A stretch of 36,249 bases of DNA from Candidatus Parcubacteria bacterium. Lineage in GTDB: Bacteria; Patescibacteriota; Minisyncoccia; Phycocordibacterales; Zambryskibacteraceae. The notes below the pieces were generated by a model that ran no database searches, was not told the DNA's origin, and saw only the letters and a list, made by a program, of their open reading frames with translations. The stretch lies in the NCBI GenBank assembly GCA_019661865.1, contig JAIFWJ010000007.1:1-36249 (forward strand), in the 5' to 3' direction. A program made the position numbers and the translations under genes. Within the stretch, counting starts at the first letter, position 1. Each line of letters opens with the position of its first letter. Below, piece by piece: positions 1 through 8,870 of this stretch.

Positions 1-196
1 GGCTGTAACTAGCATTCGTATCGAAGTATATTTCTGCAGAAGCACGGAGGCCCGAAAGTTGAGCCTTAACTTTAGCATCGTTACCCTTGCCTCTTGCAGT
101 GTTGAGCGATGCCAAGACTACAGAGGACAATATGCCGATGATTGCAATCACGACGAGGAGCTCGATAAGGGTGAAGCCTCTCTCTCTTTTAAGCAT
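1..196 (-). CDS. Type IV pilin, N-terminal part (truncated by window edge)
   Basis: Minus-strand translation from ATG at 196: MLKRERGFTLIELLVVIAIIGILSSVVLASLNTARGKGNDAKVKAQLSGLRASAEIYFDTNASYS; classic prepilin GFTLIE cleavage motif and hydrophobic helix. Not in the ORF list because it is open at the window edge. Confidence 0.92.
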   Translation of the reverse strand, partial: MLKRERGFTLIELLVVIAIIGILSSVVLASLNTARGKGNDAKVKAQLSGLRASAEIYFDTNASYS

Positions 197-303
197 AATT
201 TAAGATTAATCTTTTTAACTTATAAATCCTATTCGAAATTAGGAATGGATATATTATACGCCTCGAGCCCAGAAGGAAGAAATAGATTGTGGATAACCTG
301 GGA

Positions 304-1512
304 CTAAGATCCCGCTGAATTAGCAATGTTGTAGATAGGTATGAGAACCGATGCCAAGAGAGTACCAACGCCGAGACCAAGAAATACGATCATGATCGGC
401 TCAATAAGAGAAACCAGAGTGTCAACCGCATTTATAACTTCTCGCTGATAGAAGCGTGCCATGGTCTTAAGAATAGATCCTAGCTCCCCTGTCTCCTCAC
501 CCACTCGGATCATTTGGAGAAGGATTCCTGGAATCTCTTCATACTGTGCTAGAGACTGTGAGAAAGAGCTTCCCCCTTTCACTGCTATAAGAGATTCCTC
601 TAGAATCTGGGCATAAACCTCATTACCCACCACCTGACCTGTGACCTCTATAGCACGAGTCATAGGGATGCCAGACTGGACCATGGTGTTCATGTTGTCT
701 GAGATGATGGAAAGATAAAGCTTCTTATAAAGGTCACCGACATACGGCACTTGGAGTTTAAAACGAGCAAGAGCGTGACCTCCTTCAGGAGTGCGAACGT
801 ATCTAAATGAGAAGAAACCCACCACCACAATAGCCGCTAGGAAGAGAATACCATAATGGATGAGCGCGTCAGAAATACCGAACACAATCTTGGTATAAAT
901 AGGTATCTCCTGACCAGATTCCTTAAGAATGACACTAATCTTAGGAATGATGACCGTAAACATTAGTATCATAACTGCGAAAAAGACGGTAATGACGAAG
1001 GCTGGATATATAAGAGCGTTCTTAGCCTTGGAAACTACTTCATAGTTACGATCCAGATAATCTGCTAGGTAGTTAAATGTATCATTCAACTTTCCAGTTT
1101 CTTCTCCTGCGCGCACCATGTTTATATAAAACTCCGAGAAGATGTCAGGATGCTTGGAAAGGGCTGCAGAGATTGAACTTCCCCCCTTAAGATCATCGGC
1201 AATTTCTACCAAACTTTTACGGAGATGAGTGTTCTCAACTTCAGCAGCAAGAAGAGAAAAAATCTTAAGAGCTGAAACCTGCGCTTCGAAGAGCGTTGCC
1301 ATCTGACGACTCAATATGACGATGTCTTTATTAGAAACCTTGGCTCCAAAGGAGAATTGCGAGAGCCAGGATTCTTGCTCGGCTGGGTCTATCTGGGCAA
1401 TAATAAGGCCTCTCTTCTGTAAACTCTCTATAGCAATATCTACAGAGATGGCGTCTATGGAGCCATCCTTGTGGGCACCGGAATTATCTATGGCCTTGTA
1501 GTTATAGAGCAT
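304..1512 (-). CDS. pilC: Type IV pilus inner-membrane platform protein PilC/GspF family
   Basis: 402 aa with duplicated GspF domain (LSRQMATLFEAQV..., MVRAGEETGKL..., MIRVGEETGELGSILKTMARFYQREV). Confidence 0.93.
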   Translation of the reverse strand: MLYNYKAIDNSGAHKDGSIDAISVDIAIESLQKRGLIIAQIDPAEQESWLSQFSFGAKVSNKDIVILSRQMATLFEAQVSALKIFSLLAAEVENTHLRKSLVEIADDLKGGSSISAALSKHPDIFSEFYINMVRAGEETGKLNDTFNYLADYLDRNYEVVSKAKNALIYPAFVITVFFAVMILMFTVIIPKISVILKESGQEIPIYTKIVFGISDALIHYGILFLAAIVVVGFFSFRYVRTPEGGHALARFKLQVPYVGDLYKKLYLSIISDNMNTMVQSGIPMTRAIEVTGQVVGNEVYAQILEESLIAVKGGSSFSQSLAQYEEIPGILLQMIRVGEETGELGSILKTMARFYQREVINAVDTLVSLIEPIMIVFLGLGVGTLLASVLIPIYNIANSAGS

Positions 1513-1522
1513 AAGTTCAGAG

Positions 1523-2584
1523 TTAAATCATCCTTTCCAATACTCGAGGATTAGTCGAATAGAGAAAAGCATTCTCTGCAGTGATCTCTCCGTCTTTAAC
1601 GAGCTTAGCCAGAGAGCGGTTCAGATCTATCATCCCCTCTTCTGAAGAAGTTTCTATAACCGATGCAATTTCCTGAGTCCTCTTCTCACGGATAAGATTC
1701 GAGACAGCGTTGTTATTTATCAGAAGTTCATATGCAGGTATAAGTCCTCCAGAAATGCGAGGTATAAGGCGCTGAGAGAATATGCCCAGAAGAGAGCCCG
1801 AGAGCTGGATTCTAATCTGGTCTTGTCCTTCTGCAGCGAAGGAGTCGATGATACGGTCGACCGACTGAGCGGCGGTGTTGGTGTGGAGAGTAGAGAAGAT
1901 GAGGTGACCTGTCTCGGCGGCAGTTACAGCAGTAGAGACTGTCTCTGGGTCACGCATTTCTCCCACCATGATAACATCGGCGTCTTGTCTGAAGACTCCC
2001 CAGAGTGCGGTGTGGAAGTCTGGAGTGTCAGTCTTGATCTCACGCTGGTCGATGATAGCTTTCTTCGGTTCGAAAATGTACTCGATAGGATCTTCGATGG
2101 TTATAATGTGCTCGAGTCTCTCACTGTTTATAACATCTATCATGGTTGCAAGTGTGGTGGACTTACCTTGCCCCGCTGGACCCACTACCAGGAAGAACCC
2201 CTGCTGACGCTTAGCAAATGTCTCAAGTATGGGAGGAAGATTAAGTTCGGCGAAACTCCTAATGTCTGATGGTATGAGGCGTAGTGCAATGTTTAACTTG
2301 CCTAGCCCGATAAATGCATTACCTCTAAATCTCCCCACATCCTTCCTACCGTAGCCGAAGTTAACTTCTTTAAAATCTTCAAACTCTTTCTTATTTGTCG
2401 GAGAAAGGAAAACATCTAGAAGGCCCTGTAGATCGTCCTTATTAAGAATAGGTTCCTTAACAAGTGGTATGAGAAATCCAGATACGCGTATTACTGGCGG
2501 TCGACCCTCTGCCAAGTGGAGGTCTGATGCTCCTTCCTTAACCACGATCTCTATTAAGTGCTGAAGTAAAGTCTGAGATGACAT
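1523..2584 (-). CDS. pilT: Type IV pilus retraction ATPase PilT
   Basis: 353 aa; Walker A GPAGQGKSTT, Asp box, VGEMRDPET, GHLIFSTLHTN motifs typical of PilT. Confidence 0.94.
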   Translation of the reverse strand: MSSQTLLQHLIEIVVKEGASDLHLAEGRPPVIRVSGFLIPLVKEPILNKDDLQGLLDVFLSPTNKKEFEDFKEVNFGYGRKDVGRFRGNAFIGLGKLNIALRLIPSDIRSFAELNLPPILETFAKRQQGFFLVVGPAGQGKSTTLATMIDVINSERLEHIITIEDPIEYIFEPKKAIIDQREIKTDTPDFHTALWGVFRQDADVIMVGEMRDPETVSTAVTAAETGHLIFSTLHTNTAAQSVDRIIDSFAAEGQDQIRIQLSGSLLGIFSQRLIPRISGGLIPAYELLINNNAVSNLIREKRTQEIASVIETSSEEGMIDLNRSLAKLVKDGEITAENAFLYSTNPRVLERMI

Positions 2585-2585
2585 A

Positions 2586-2975
2586 TTATTTTGTATGTTG
2601 ATCGGCTATACGAACAATTTCTTCTACCACCTCGGATGGAACTGTCGTTGCCTTTACAATATAACCTTCAACACCAAGAGATTTTGCCTTCTCTACTGTT
2701 TCTGGTTTGCTTTCGTTTGTAAGCATGACAATGATCGCATTTGGTGCGAGATTTTCCTTACGGATCGTCTCCACCAACTCTAAACCATCCATCTTTGGCA
2801 TGATAATATCACAGACAAGCACATCTGGCGTCTGTCCTCCACGCAGTTTCTCCAGAGTTTCTTGGCCAGAAGTGGCAATGTCTGGAGTAATCTTAAGACC
2901 TTCGAACTTTTTGCGGTACATTTCAAGCAGGAACTTGTCGTCATCAACTATGAGTACGGTATATGCTTTATTCAT
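2586..2975 (-). CDS. CheY-like single-domain response regulator
   Basis: 129 aa receiver domain: VLIVDDDKFLLEMYRKKF, DVLVCDIIMPKMDGLELV, VMLTNES, VEGYIVKA; no output domain. Confidence 0.92.
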   Translation of the reverse strand: MNKAYTVLIVDDDKFLLEMYRKKFEGLKITPDIATSGQETLEKLRGGQTPDVLVCDIIMPKMDGLELVETIRKENLAPNAIIVMLTNESKPETVEKAKSLGVEGYIVKATTVPSEVVEEIVRIADQHTK

Positions 2976-2983
2976 GAACTTTA

Positions 2984-4711
2984 TTATAACGCATTCACTT
3001 CTTCGAATGGAATTACTCGTTTAAAGGCCTTAAGAATGGCATCCTCTTTCATCCTGAGCATGCCTTTAGCGCGTACTAACTTCTGAAGGTCCACTTCTGA
3101 GGCACCTTTCAGAATGATAGTTTCTATATCTTTATCCATATGCAAGAGTTCCATGACTGCAGTTCTACCCGATGTGCCATTTAGACAATCTGGAGTTGGA
3201 GAAATCTTGTACATTTCTTTCCCGAACTTAATGGCCTTCCTAAATTCTGGTGGCAGGTCTGAAAACTCCTTTTCCACCATAGCTTCGAGAGATCCGTCGA
3301 GTGGTACAGGAGTTCCCGCACCAGGACAGAGAGTCTTCACCAGACGCTGAGCAATGGCGAGGATCAGCGTTGGAGCGATGAGGTATGGGTCCACACCCAT
3401 GTCGATGAGACGCGGGATAACACCCACAGCATTGTTCGTGTGGATGGTCGACAAGACCAAGTGACCAGTCAGGGCAGCTTGTATGGCTAGCTGAGCGGTC
3501 TCCTTGTCTCGGATCTCACCGACCATAATGATGTCAGGGTCTTGACGCAGGGTCGTGCGGAGACCCGTTGCGAAGGTGTAATCAATCTCAGGATGCACTT
3601 GAGATTGTGAGACTCCGTCCATGTTGTACTCCACTGGATCTTCGAGCGAGAGTACGTTTTTATGATCACGGTCTACTTCATTAAGCATGGAGTAGAGAGT
3701 AGTGGACTTACCAGACCCAGTAGGACCTGATATAAGAATTAATCCGTAAGGACGCTTTATAGCCTCCTTGATGAGTTCGTAGTGTGATTCAGACAGACCC
3801 ATATCAGTAAGCTTCCTCACAGACCTACTCTGATCTAGGATTCTCATCACGATCTTCTCACCGTAGTAAGTTGGAAAGGTGGAAACACGGAAGTCTATCT
3901 TCCTGTTCTCAATAGTGGCAGAGAAGCGACCGTCTTGTGGCTTGCGCTTTTCGTCGAGGCGCATATTACAAAGAATTTTTATACGAGCCACCACGGCAGA
4001 GTGAACCTTGTTCGGTAGGGTAAGTGATGTATTAAGTACACCATCGACACGGAACCTGACACGCACATTCTCTCGCATAGGTTCGATGTGGATGTCTGAT
4101 GCATTGCCATCTGAGGCGTAACTAAGTATGGTGGCCACAATCTTCGTTACCGGAGCATCCTCGACAATCTTGGTTTCGTCTACCTTTTCCTCACCTTCTT
4201 TCTTATCACCCTTTTGGGCCTGGGCGGCTATACTAGTAGAAAGTTCTGTTTCGAGTTCTGAGAGTGCCTTAGTTACGTCTCCTGAGAGAGACTTGTAGAG
4301 TTCCACCACTCTCTCATAATCCTCACGAGTAATGAGGAAGACCTTATAAGGCATGCCGACCTTCGAAGAAATGAAGTTCAATGCGTCTCTACCTTCCAGA
4401 TCATTTGGATCCACAATTCCCACCTCAAGCACTCCTTCCTTAATTCCTAAAGGGACCAGGTGGTAATGTTCTGCCGACTCACGAGGAATATACTCAAGAA
4501 TCTTTCCAGGAATATTTAAGTTACTTTTAAGGGCACGCGTGGGTATGGAAAGTTCTTCTCCCTTACCCTTGAGAATTTCTTCAGGAGGAACACCCTTAGA
4601 GACTAAGACTTGTTCTAGGGAGAGACCTGTGCGTTCGGATTCGGCAGTGATTTGGGGGATGTCCTCGGCATTAATTATTTTTCTATCCGCAAGTACATCT
4701 AGGATACTCAT
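2984..4711 (-). CDS. pilB: Type IV pilus assembly ATPase PilB/GspE
   Basis: 575 aa; N-terminal GspE-N-like domain, ASDIHIEP, GPTGSGKSTTLY, LEDPVEY, VGEIRDKETAQLA. Confidence 0.95.
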   Translation of the reverse strand: MSILDVLADRKIINAEDIPQITAESERTGLSLEQVLVSKGVPPEEILKGKGEELSIPTRALKSNLNIPGKILEYIPRESAEHYHLVPLGIKEGVLEVGIVDPNDLEGRDALNFISSKVGMPYKVFLITREDYERVVELYKSLSGDVTKALSELETELSTSIAAQAQKGDKKEGEEKVDETKIVEDAPVTKIVATILSYASDGNASDIHIEPMRENVRVRFRVDGVLNTSLTLPNKVHSAVVARIKILCNMRLDEKRKPQDGRFSATIENRKIDFRVSTFPTYYGEKIVMRILDQSRSVRKLTDMGLSESHYELIKEAIKRPYGLILISGPTGSGKSTTLYSMLNEVDRDHKNVLSLEDPVEYNMDGVSQSQVHPEIDYTFATGLRTTLRQDPDIIMVGEIRDKETAQLAIQAALTGHLVLSTIHTNNAVGVIPRLIDMGVDPYLIAPTLILAIAQRLVKTLCPGAGTPVPLDGSLEAMVEKEFSDLPPEFRKAIKFGKEMYKISPTPDCLNGTSGRTAVMELLHMDKDIETIILKGASEVDLQKLVRAKGMLRMKEDAILKAFKRVIPFEEVNAL

Positions 4712-5001
4712 GGGGTAATTCTATCAAAAGGATTATTTCTTCCGACGGGTTGACTGGTGACTGGTACACCCAGAGCAGTAAAGTCGATGAGAGCTCTGTA
4801 GTTAGAATCACTGAAGAGTGAAGTGTCTAATGTCACTGACTGGAAACCGCTATACAAGTCGACAACTGTCTTTCCTACTCCCTCGGCCGTCACATCATTC
4901 TGAGTAACATCACTTTGGAAAAATGTTTTGTAACTAAACACCACTATCACCACCAGTATGACCGTTATGATTATTCCTGCGTTGTTTTGAAAAGATTTCA
5001 T
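4708..5001 (-). CDS. Small single-TM protein in pilus operon, function unknown
   Basis: 97 aa, N-terminal TM helix (IIITVILVVIVVFSYKTFF), overlaps pilB start by 4 nt; C-terminus ends GRNNPFDRITP. Confidence 0.75.
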   Translation of the reverse strand: MKSFQNNAGIIITVILVVIVVFSYKTFFQSDVTQNDVTAEGVGKTVVDLYSGFQSVTLDTSLFSDSNYRALIDFTALGVPVTSQPVGRNNPFDRITP

Positions 5002-5006
5002 ATTAC

Positions 5007-5543
5007 TTATTTAACCCAATAGGTTTTTACTGATAGGCTGTACTGATTCACACCCGTATCGCTAGCAGAAAAGTTCACTATGGTGACATCCACAAGGCGC
5101 AGACTCTTCTCTAGATCATCAAGAAACCTTCGGAAATTATCATAAGTAGCGACGATGCTGAATTCCACTTGGGTGGTCTCGTAAGTATTACTTGAAGGCT
5201 GGACGATGGTGGCACTCTGATCACCTCCTTCTGCGGTTCTAATACTCCTTATGGTTATGCCGTATCTAGAGGCAATGTTATCGAGAGCCACTGCAAGTTT
5301 AACAGTGTCGGTGTTGTTCGGAAGGGCGGTGTTTAGTCTGGTGATTTCGTTTGGAGAGATACTCTTAAACTTACTCTGAAGATTACTTCTCTTTTCATCT
5401 AGAGCTGAGACACTTCCTAAGACGTCATCATACTGACTCTTCTCGGCCTGAAGAACTTTAACCTTCTGATATTCCGGATCGATAAATGTGTAGAAGAGAC
5501 CGGCAGAAATGAGAAGAAGGACGATGGCTGAAGAGTTTTTCAT
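5007..5543 (-). CDS. PilO-like type IV pilus assembly protein
   Basis: 178 aa; N-terminal TM, coiled coil, C-terminal FSIVATYDNFRRFLDDLEKSLRLVDVTIVNF typical of PilO; position between pilN- and pilB-like genes. Confidence 0.75.
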   Translation of the reverse strand: MKNSSAIVLLLISAGLFYTFIDPEYQKVKVLQAEKSQYDDVLGSVSALDEKRSNLQSKFKSISPNEITRLNTALPNNTDTVKLAVALDNIASRYGITIRSIRTAEGGDQSATIVQPSSNTYETTQVEFSIVATYDNFRRFLDDLEKSLRLVDVTIVNFSASDTGVNQYSLSVKTYWVK

Positions 5544-5555
5544 ATTTTTTTCATA

Positions 5556-6260
5556 TTAGTGGGTGGTTGTTTTAGATGTAGAAGAGGTCTTTAAAGTGCT
5601 CGTGGCGGTAGATGTGGCTACAAAGGGTGAAGTAGAGGATGTAGAGATATTTGGAGTTGTGGTTTGTGGAGAAATTCGGCCTGGCTGTAAGGTAACTAAT
5701 GAAGAATCTATATCAGCGCTAAAAACGAAGGTGACATTACCTCTCTCATCTAGAGAAAGATCAGAGAAAATCACGTTTTTAAGGTAATTACTCTTATTAA
5801 AGATATCTGACTGCTGTGCTACCGATGCGTAACCTCGTGCCAAGCCTCTCATCTGGAGTTTAATCTGGCCATTGGTGGTATTGTATCCAAAGTCAGTGAA
5901 GCGCACAGTCCTCAAAGTGTTGGCCTCCAAGAATTCAAACAGTTTGGAAACAACAGTATGTCTACCCAGAAGTTGTTTTACCGATACTATACGTGTATTT
6001 AAACGAGAAAGATCTTTAATAGAGTCTAGCTGAAGAGAAGCTTGGGCGGAATCAAGCTCTGCACCCTTTTTACCTATCTCAGAACTAAGATAAAACTTGT
6101 ACCCAAAGACTCCGAGTGACGCAAGCACAGCTAAAGTAAATACAAGACCGCCGATAAATCCTAAGAGGGACCCCTGTTTATGAGGTCTTAGACTATTGAG
6201 TGTAGCGCTGGAGGCTAAAGGCCCCTTAGGAATGAAAGATGATTGAAATTTCGGATCCAT
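5556..6260 (-). CDS. PilN-like type IV pilus assembly protein
   Basis: 234 aa; cytoplasmic N-terminus, one TM, coiled coil, Ser/Thr-rich C-terminus; downstream of pilM. Confidence 0.65.
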   Translation of the reverse strand: MDPKFQSSFIPKGPLASSATLNSLRPHKQGSLLGFIGGLVFTLAVLASLGVFGYKFYLSSEIGKKGAELDSAQASLQLDSIKDLSRLNTRIVSVKQLLGRHTVVSKLFEFLEANTLRTVRFTDFGYNTTNGQIKLQMRGLARGYASVAQQSDIFNKSNYLKNVIFSDLSLDERGNVTFVFSADIDSSLVTLQPGRISPQTTTPNISTSSTSPFVATSTATSTLKTSSTSKTTTH

Positions 6261-6320
6261 CTGCTGGAATTATAAGTCTAAAAAGCGTTTTGCGAAAGGC
6301 GGACTAGAGTAATGTGTGGA

Positions 6321-7433
6321 CTATTCCTCTTCGGAGAGTCGCCTTAGGGCCAGGCCCACAGCAACAGCGAACTCTGGACCGGTATCTCGAAGAACTTCTT
6401 CAATAAATGCAGGCGCGGAGAGTTTAGAAAATGGATTTCCCGCAAATGTTTCTATCTTTAGCGAGTTTTGGGCGATAGGAGCAAGACCCTTAAGCGCCGC
6501 TCCCCCTCCTACCAGTATGGCTTTAGATATAGGCTTATTATATTTCTTCTCGAAGGAGAGGATTATGCGATTCGCCTCTGAGAAAATGTACTCCAGGATT
6601 AAGTTAATAATCTCAAGAAGAGTTTTATCTTCCCCAGAGGCGCCCACTCGCCTCTTCATTACCTCTGCATCCTGGACAGATATGCCTAAGGACTTAGAAA
6701 TGGTCTGGGTTATGTCCTGAGCACCACGGTTTATAGTATGAGAGGTCTTAACGATCCCACGCTCCACAATGTAAAGCTTGGTGGAAGCTGCACCCATATC
6801 CATAATGAGAACTGGCTTAATCGATTCATCCAGAATGGCTCGCATAGAGCTAAATATCTCTATTTCGAAGAAACCTGCATCGAGATGCGACCGCTCTACA
6901 ATATCCTTATACCTGGCAATGGTCTCGTTGTGTATGGCCACCACTAGAATGTCTACCTTGGGGATATTGGGCACTCCAACTTTCCTAGCCTCTTCCTCTT
7001 CAAGACTAGGTCGAGTGTCAGACTTGGGGATCACAGACCAGTCGAGCATCACTTCAGTTATGGGCACGGGTATATACTTTCTCGCCTCAATGGGTACCAT
7101 AACTGCAAGCTGCTTCGGACTTACTGCAGGCATCTCGATTACAGACATAAGCGATGATCCGAAGGGTATGGATATGCCACACATGGCAGTGGTGACTGAG
7201 ACTTCCTTCTCATTCATAAGATTAACAAGCGCTTCAGCCACCTTTTCTTGGGGAAGAACTGTGGCCTGGCCTATGGTGGCGTTACCGTAGGGACCAAGAG
7301 CAAGTTCTCCATAGGTCTCGAGTACCGCTTGGCCATTTTTCTTCCTGATTTGGACAACCTTTATGGCAGAAGAGCCGATATCCACACCTAAAACTGAGTT
7401 TTCTTCCTTGCTAAACAGAGACAGAAAGGACAT
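6321..7433 (-). CDS. pilM: Type IV pilus assembly protein PilM (actin-like ATPase)
   Basis: 370 aa; LGVDIGSSAIKVVQI, LIMDMGAASTKLYIVERGIV, AILVGGGAALKGL. Confidence 0.93.
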   Translation of the reverse strand: MSFLSLFSKEENSVLGVDIGSSAIKVVQIRKKNGQAVLETYGELALGPYGNATIGQATVLPQEKVAEALVNLMNEKEVSVTTAMCGISIPFGSSLMSVIEMPAVSPKQLAVMVPIEARKYIPVPITEVMLDWSVIPKSDTRPSLEEEEARKVGVPNIPKVDILVVAIHNETIARYKDIVERSHLDAGFFEIEIFSSMRAILDESIKPVLIMDMGAASTKLYIVERGIVKTSHTINRGAQDITQTISKSLGISVQDAEVMKRRVGASGEDKTLLEIINLILEYIFSEANRIILSFEKKYNKPISKAILVGGGAALKGLAPIAQNSLKIETFAGNPFSKLSAPAFIEEVLRDTGPEFAVAVGLALRRLSEEE

Positions 7434-7445
7434 CGCTAAATTATA
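7434..7445 (-). promoter_or_regulatory. pilM -10 box TATAAT placed 6 nt before ATG (putative leaderless promoter)
   Basis: Minus strand: TATAAT-ttagcg-ATG; TATAAT = 7445..7440. Confidence 0.6.
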
Positions 7446-7469
7446 ACCTGATTTCGGCTTAAATTGTCT

Positions 7470-7481
7470 TAAAATAGATAT
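7470..7481 (+). promoter_or_regulatory. comF -10 box TAAAAT placed 6 nt before ATG (putative leaderless promoter)
   Basis: TAAAAT (7470-7475)-agatat-ATG (7482). Confidence 0.5.
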
Positions 7482-8126
7482 ATGCTGGTAAAATTACGAG
7501 ACATCTTCCTTGATTTCCTCTTTCCTAAAGGTGAAGCTCTTTTAAATCTTGAATCTTTAAGCTCTGGAGACATCCTTAAAACACTTCCTTCTCCAGAAGA
7601 AGATACTGATGAGGTCATAACTCTATTCAGTTATAAAGACGAGAGAGTTAAATCCTTGATTTGGGAGTTGAAATATAAAGGCCAGAGAGAAATTGCTCAC
7701 ACTCTGGCTGAGATTATCTTCGATGTGCTTAAGCACGAACTCCTTGAGCGATCATTTACAGAAAATTTCAAGGATCCACTCCTCATACCAGTACCCACAT
7801 CTGAGTCAAGGCGCAGAGAAAGAGGTTTTAATCAGATTGAGATACTTTGTGAGGAAGTTAAGAAGCTCGATACTGAAAATATACTTACATATGAAAAAAA
7901 CATTTTATTTAAAACTCATCACACTGAAAGCCAGACTCAAACGCACACAAGGAATGAACGCATGAAAAATATTCAGAACTCCATGGAAGCTCACACTACT
8001 CTAAAGAATACTTGCGCAGTGGTCTTAGACGATGTGTTTACCACTGGAGCTACGATGCATGAGGCCAAGAGAGCTCTTAAAGAAGCTGGGATAAAGAAAA
8101 TACTTTGTATCGCAATTGCTCACTAA
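7482..8126 (+). CDS. comF: ComF family phosphoribosyltransferase-like protein
   Basis: 214 aa; LIPVPTSESRRRERGFNQIEIL, and PRPP-binding loop CAVVLDDVFTTGATMHEAKRAL. Confidence 0.9.
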   Translation: MLVKLRDIFLDFLFPKGEALLNLESLSSGDILKTLPSPEEDTDEVITLFSYKDERVKSLIWELKYKGQREIAHTLAEIIFDVLKHELLERSFTENFKDPLLIPVPTSESRRRERGFNQIEILCEEVKKLDTENILTYEKNILFKTHHTESQTQTHTRNERMKNIQNSMEAHTTLKNTCAVVLDDVFTTGATMHEAKRALKEAGIKKILCIAIAH

Positions 8127-8163
8127 CAAATCTAAAGATTCTTATAAATATTTAAGTAAGTAT

Positions 8164-8577
8164 TTAAGCTTTTTTCAAAATTCTAACTTTCATCACGCCG
8201 AATATGTCGAAGATCTTAGACTCTTCTGAAGTGGTAGAGGCAGGCTCTAGGACTCCGATCATTCTAATCTTGTCCTCTGGATTAATATCTGCATCTCCTC
8301 CTTGGAGAGCGGTGGTGTTGAGCGCGTAGACATTGCCATCATCACCTTTTATACCCAGGACACAGTCAGTTTTATTACCGCTAGTCTTATATGGTAGACA
8401 TGCGAAGCTTCCAACCACTTGAGTCTCTCCTGCCTGGACTACATCTGAATCATTGAGACCATTGTCTCTATTTCTAAAGAGTGATACTCCAGCGATAACC
8501 ACAACCACCGCCAGAGCAAGCATTAGCCATTTGTTCTTATAGAACTTCTCATCCATATTTCCAAAGACGAGATGCAT
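8164..8577 (-). CDS. Hypothetical single-TM protein
   Basis: 137 aa (alternative start at 8556, MDEKFYKNKW); N-terminal TM WLMLALAVVVVIAGVSLF, then soluble domain. Confidence 0.65.
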   Translation of the reverse strand: MHLVFGNMDEKFYKNKWLMLALAVVVVIAGVSLFRNRDNGLNDSDVVQAGETQVVGSFACLPYKTSGNKTDCVLGIKGDDGNVYALNTTALQGGDADINPEDKIRMIGVLEPASTTSEESKIFDIFGVMKVRILKKA

Positions 8578-8598
8578 TGCAGTTCTTTACATCAGTAC

Positions 8599-8684
8599 GG
8601 AGAGTGTGGGATTCGAACCCACGAGGGCTTTTAGACCCTACCTCGTTAGCAGTGAGGCGCTTTCGACCACTCAGCCAACTCTCC
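8599..8684 (-). tRNA. tRNA-Ser(GCU)
   Basis: Minus strand GGAGAGTTGGCTGAGTGGTCGAAAGCGCCTCACTGCTAACGAGGTAGGGTCTAAAAGCCCTCGTGGGTTCGAATCCCACACTCTCC; type II tRNA with variable arm, anticodon loop CTGCTAA. Confidence 0.96.
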
Positions 8685-8751
8685 AAATATACTTCGTATT
8701 TGTCGTCCTCCGGAACATTGGCCTCGTGTTCGCCACCCTCGCTCTGCTCGC

Positions 8752-8781
8752 GGATAAATAAGGAGCAGTCCTTATTTATCC
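8752..8781. repeat. Perfect 13-bp inverted repeat (hairpin, 4-nt loop)
   Basis: GGATAAATAAGGA gcag TCCTTATTTATCC. Confidence 0.9.
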
Positions 8782-8799
8782 CACTCAGCCAACTCTCCA
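8781..8799 (-). repeat. Duplicated fragment of the tRNA-Ser 5' end (direct repeat of 8667..8685)
   Basis: CCACTCAGCCAACTCTCCA occurs at 8667-8685 (inside tRNA-Ser) and again at 8781-8799. Confidence 0.9.
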
Positions 8800-8842
8800 G
8801 ATTGGGCCAATTTATCATATTTCGCATTGTTTTCATATTCAT

Positions 8843-8869
8843 ATAAAAACCAGTGACTCGCGTCACTGG
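8843..8869 (-). terminator. Rho-independent terminator after 8871..9308
   Basis: Minus: CCAGTGAC GCGA GTCACTGG TTTTTAT, immediately after the stop codon. Confidence 0.85.
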
Positions 8870-8870
8870 C

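Noticed and set aside
1823-2269. 148-aa plus-strand ORF antisense to pilT
   Set aside because: Overlaps the well-supported pilT CDS; low-complexity antisense translation without family motifs.
6778-7290. 170-aa plus-strand ORF antisense to pilM
   Set aside because: Mirror of a conserved CDS, no recognisable domain.
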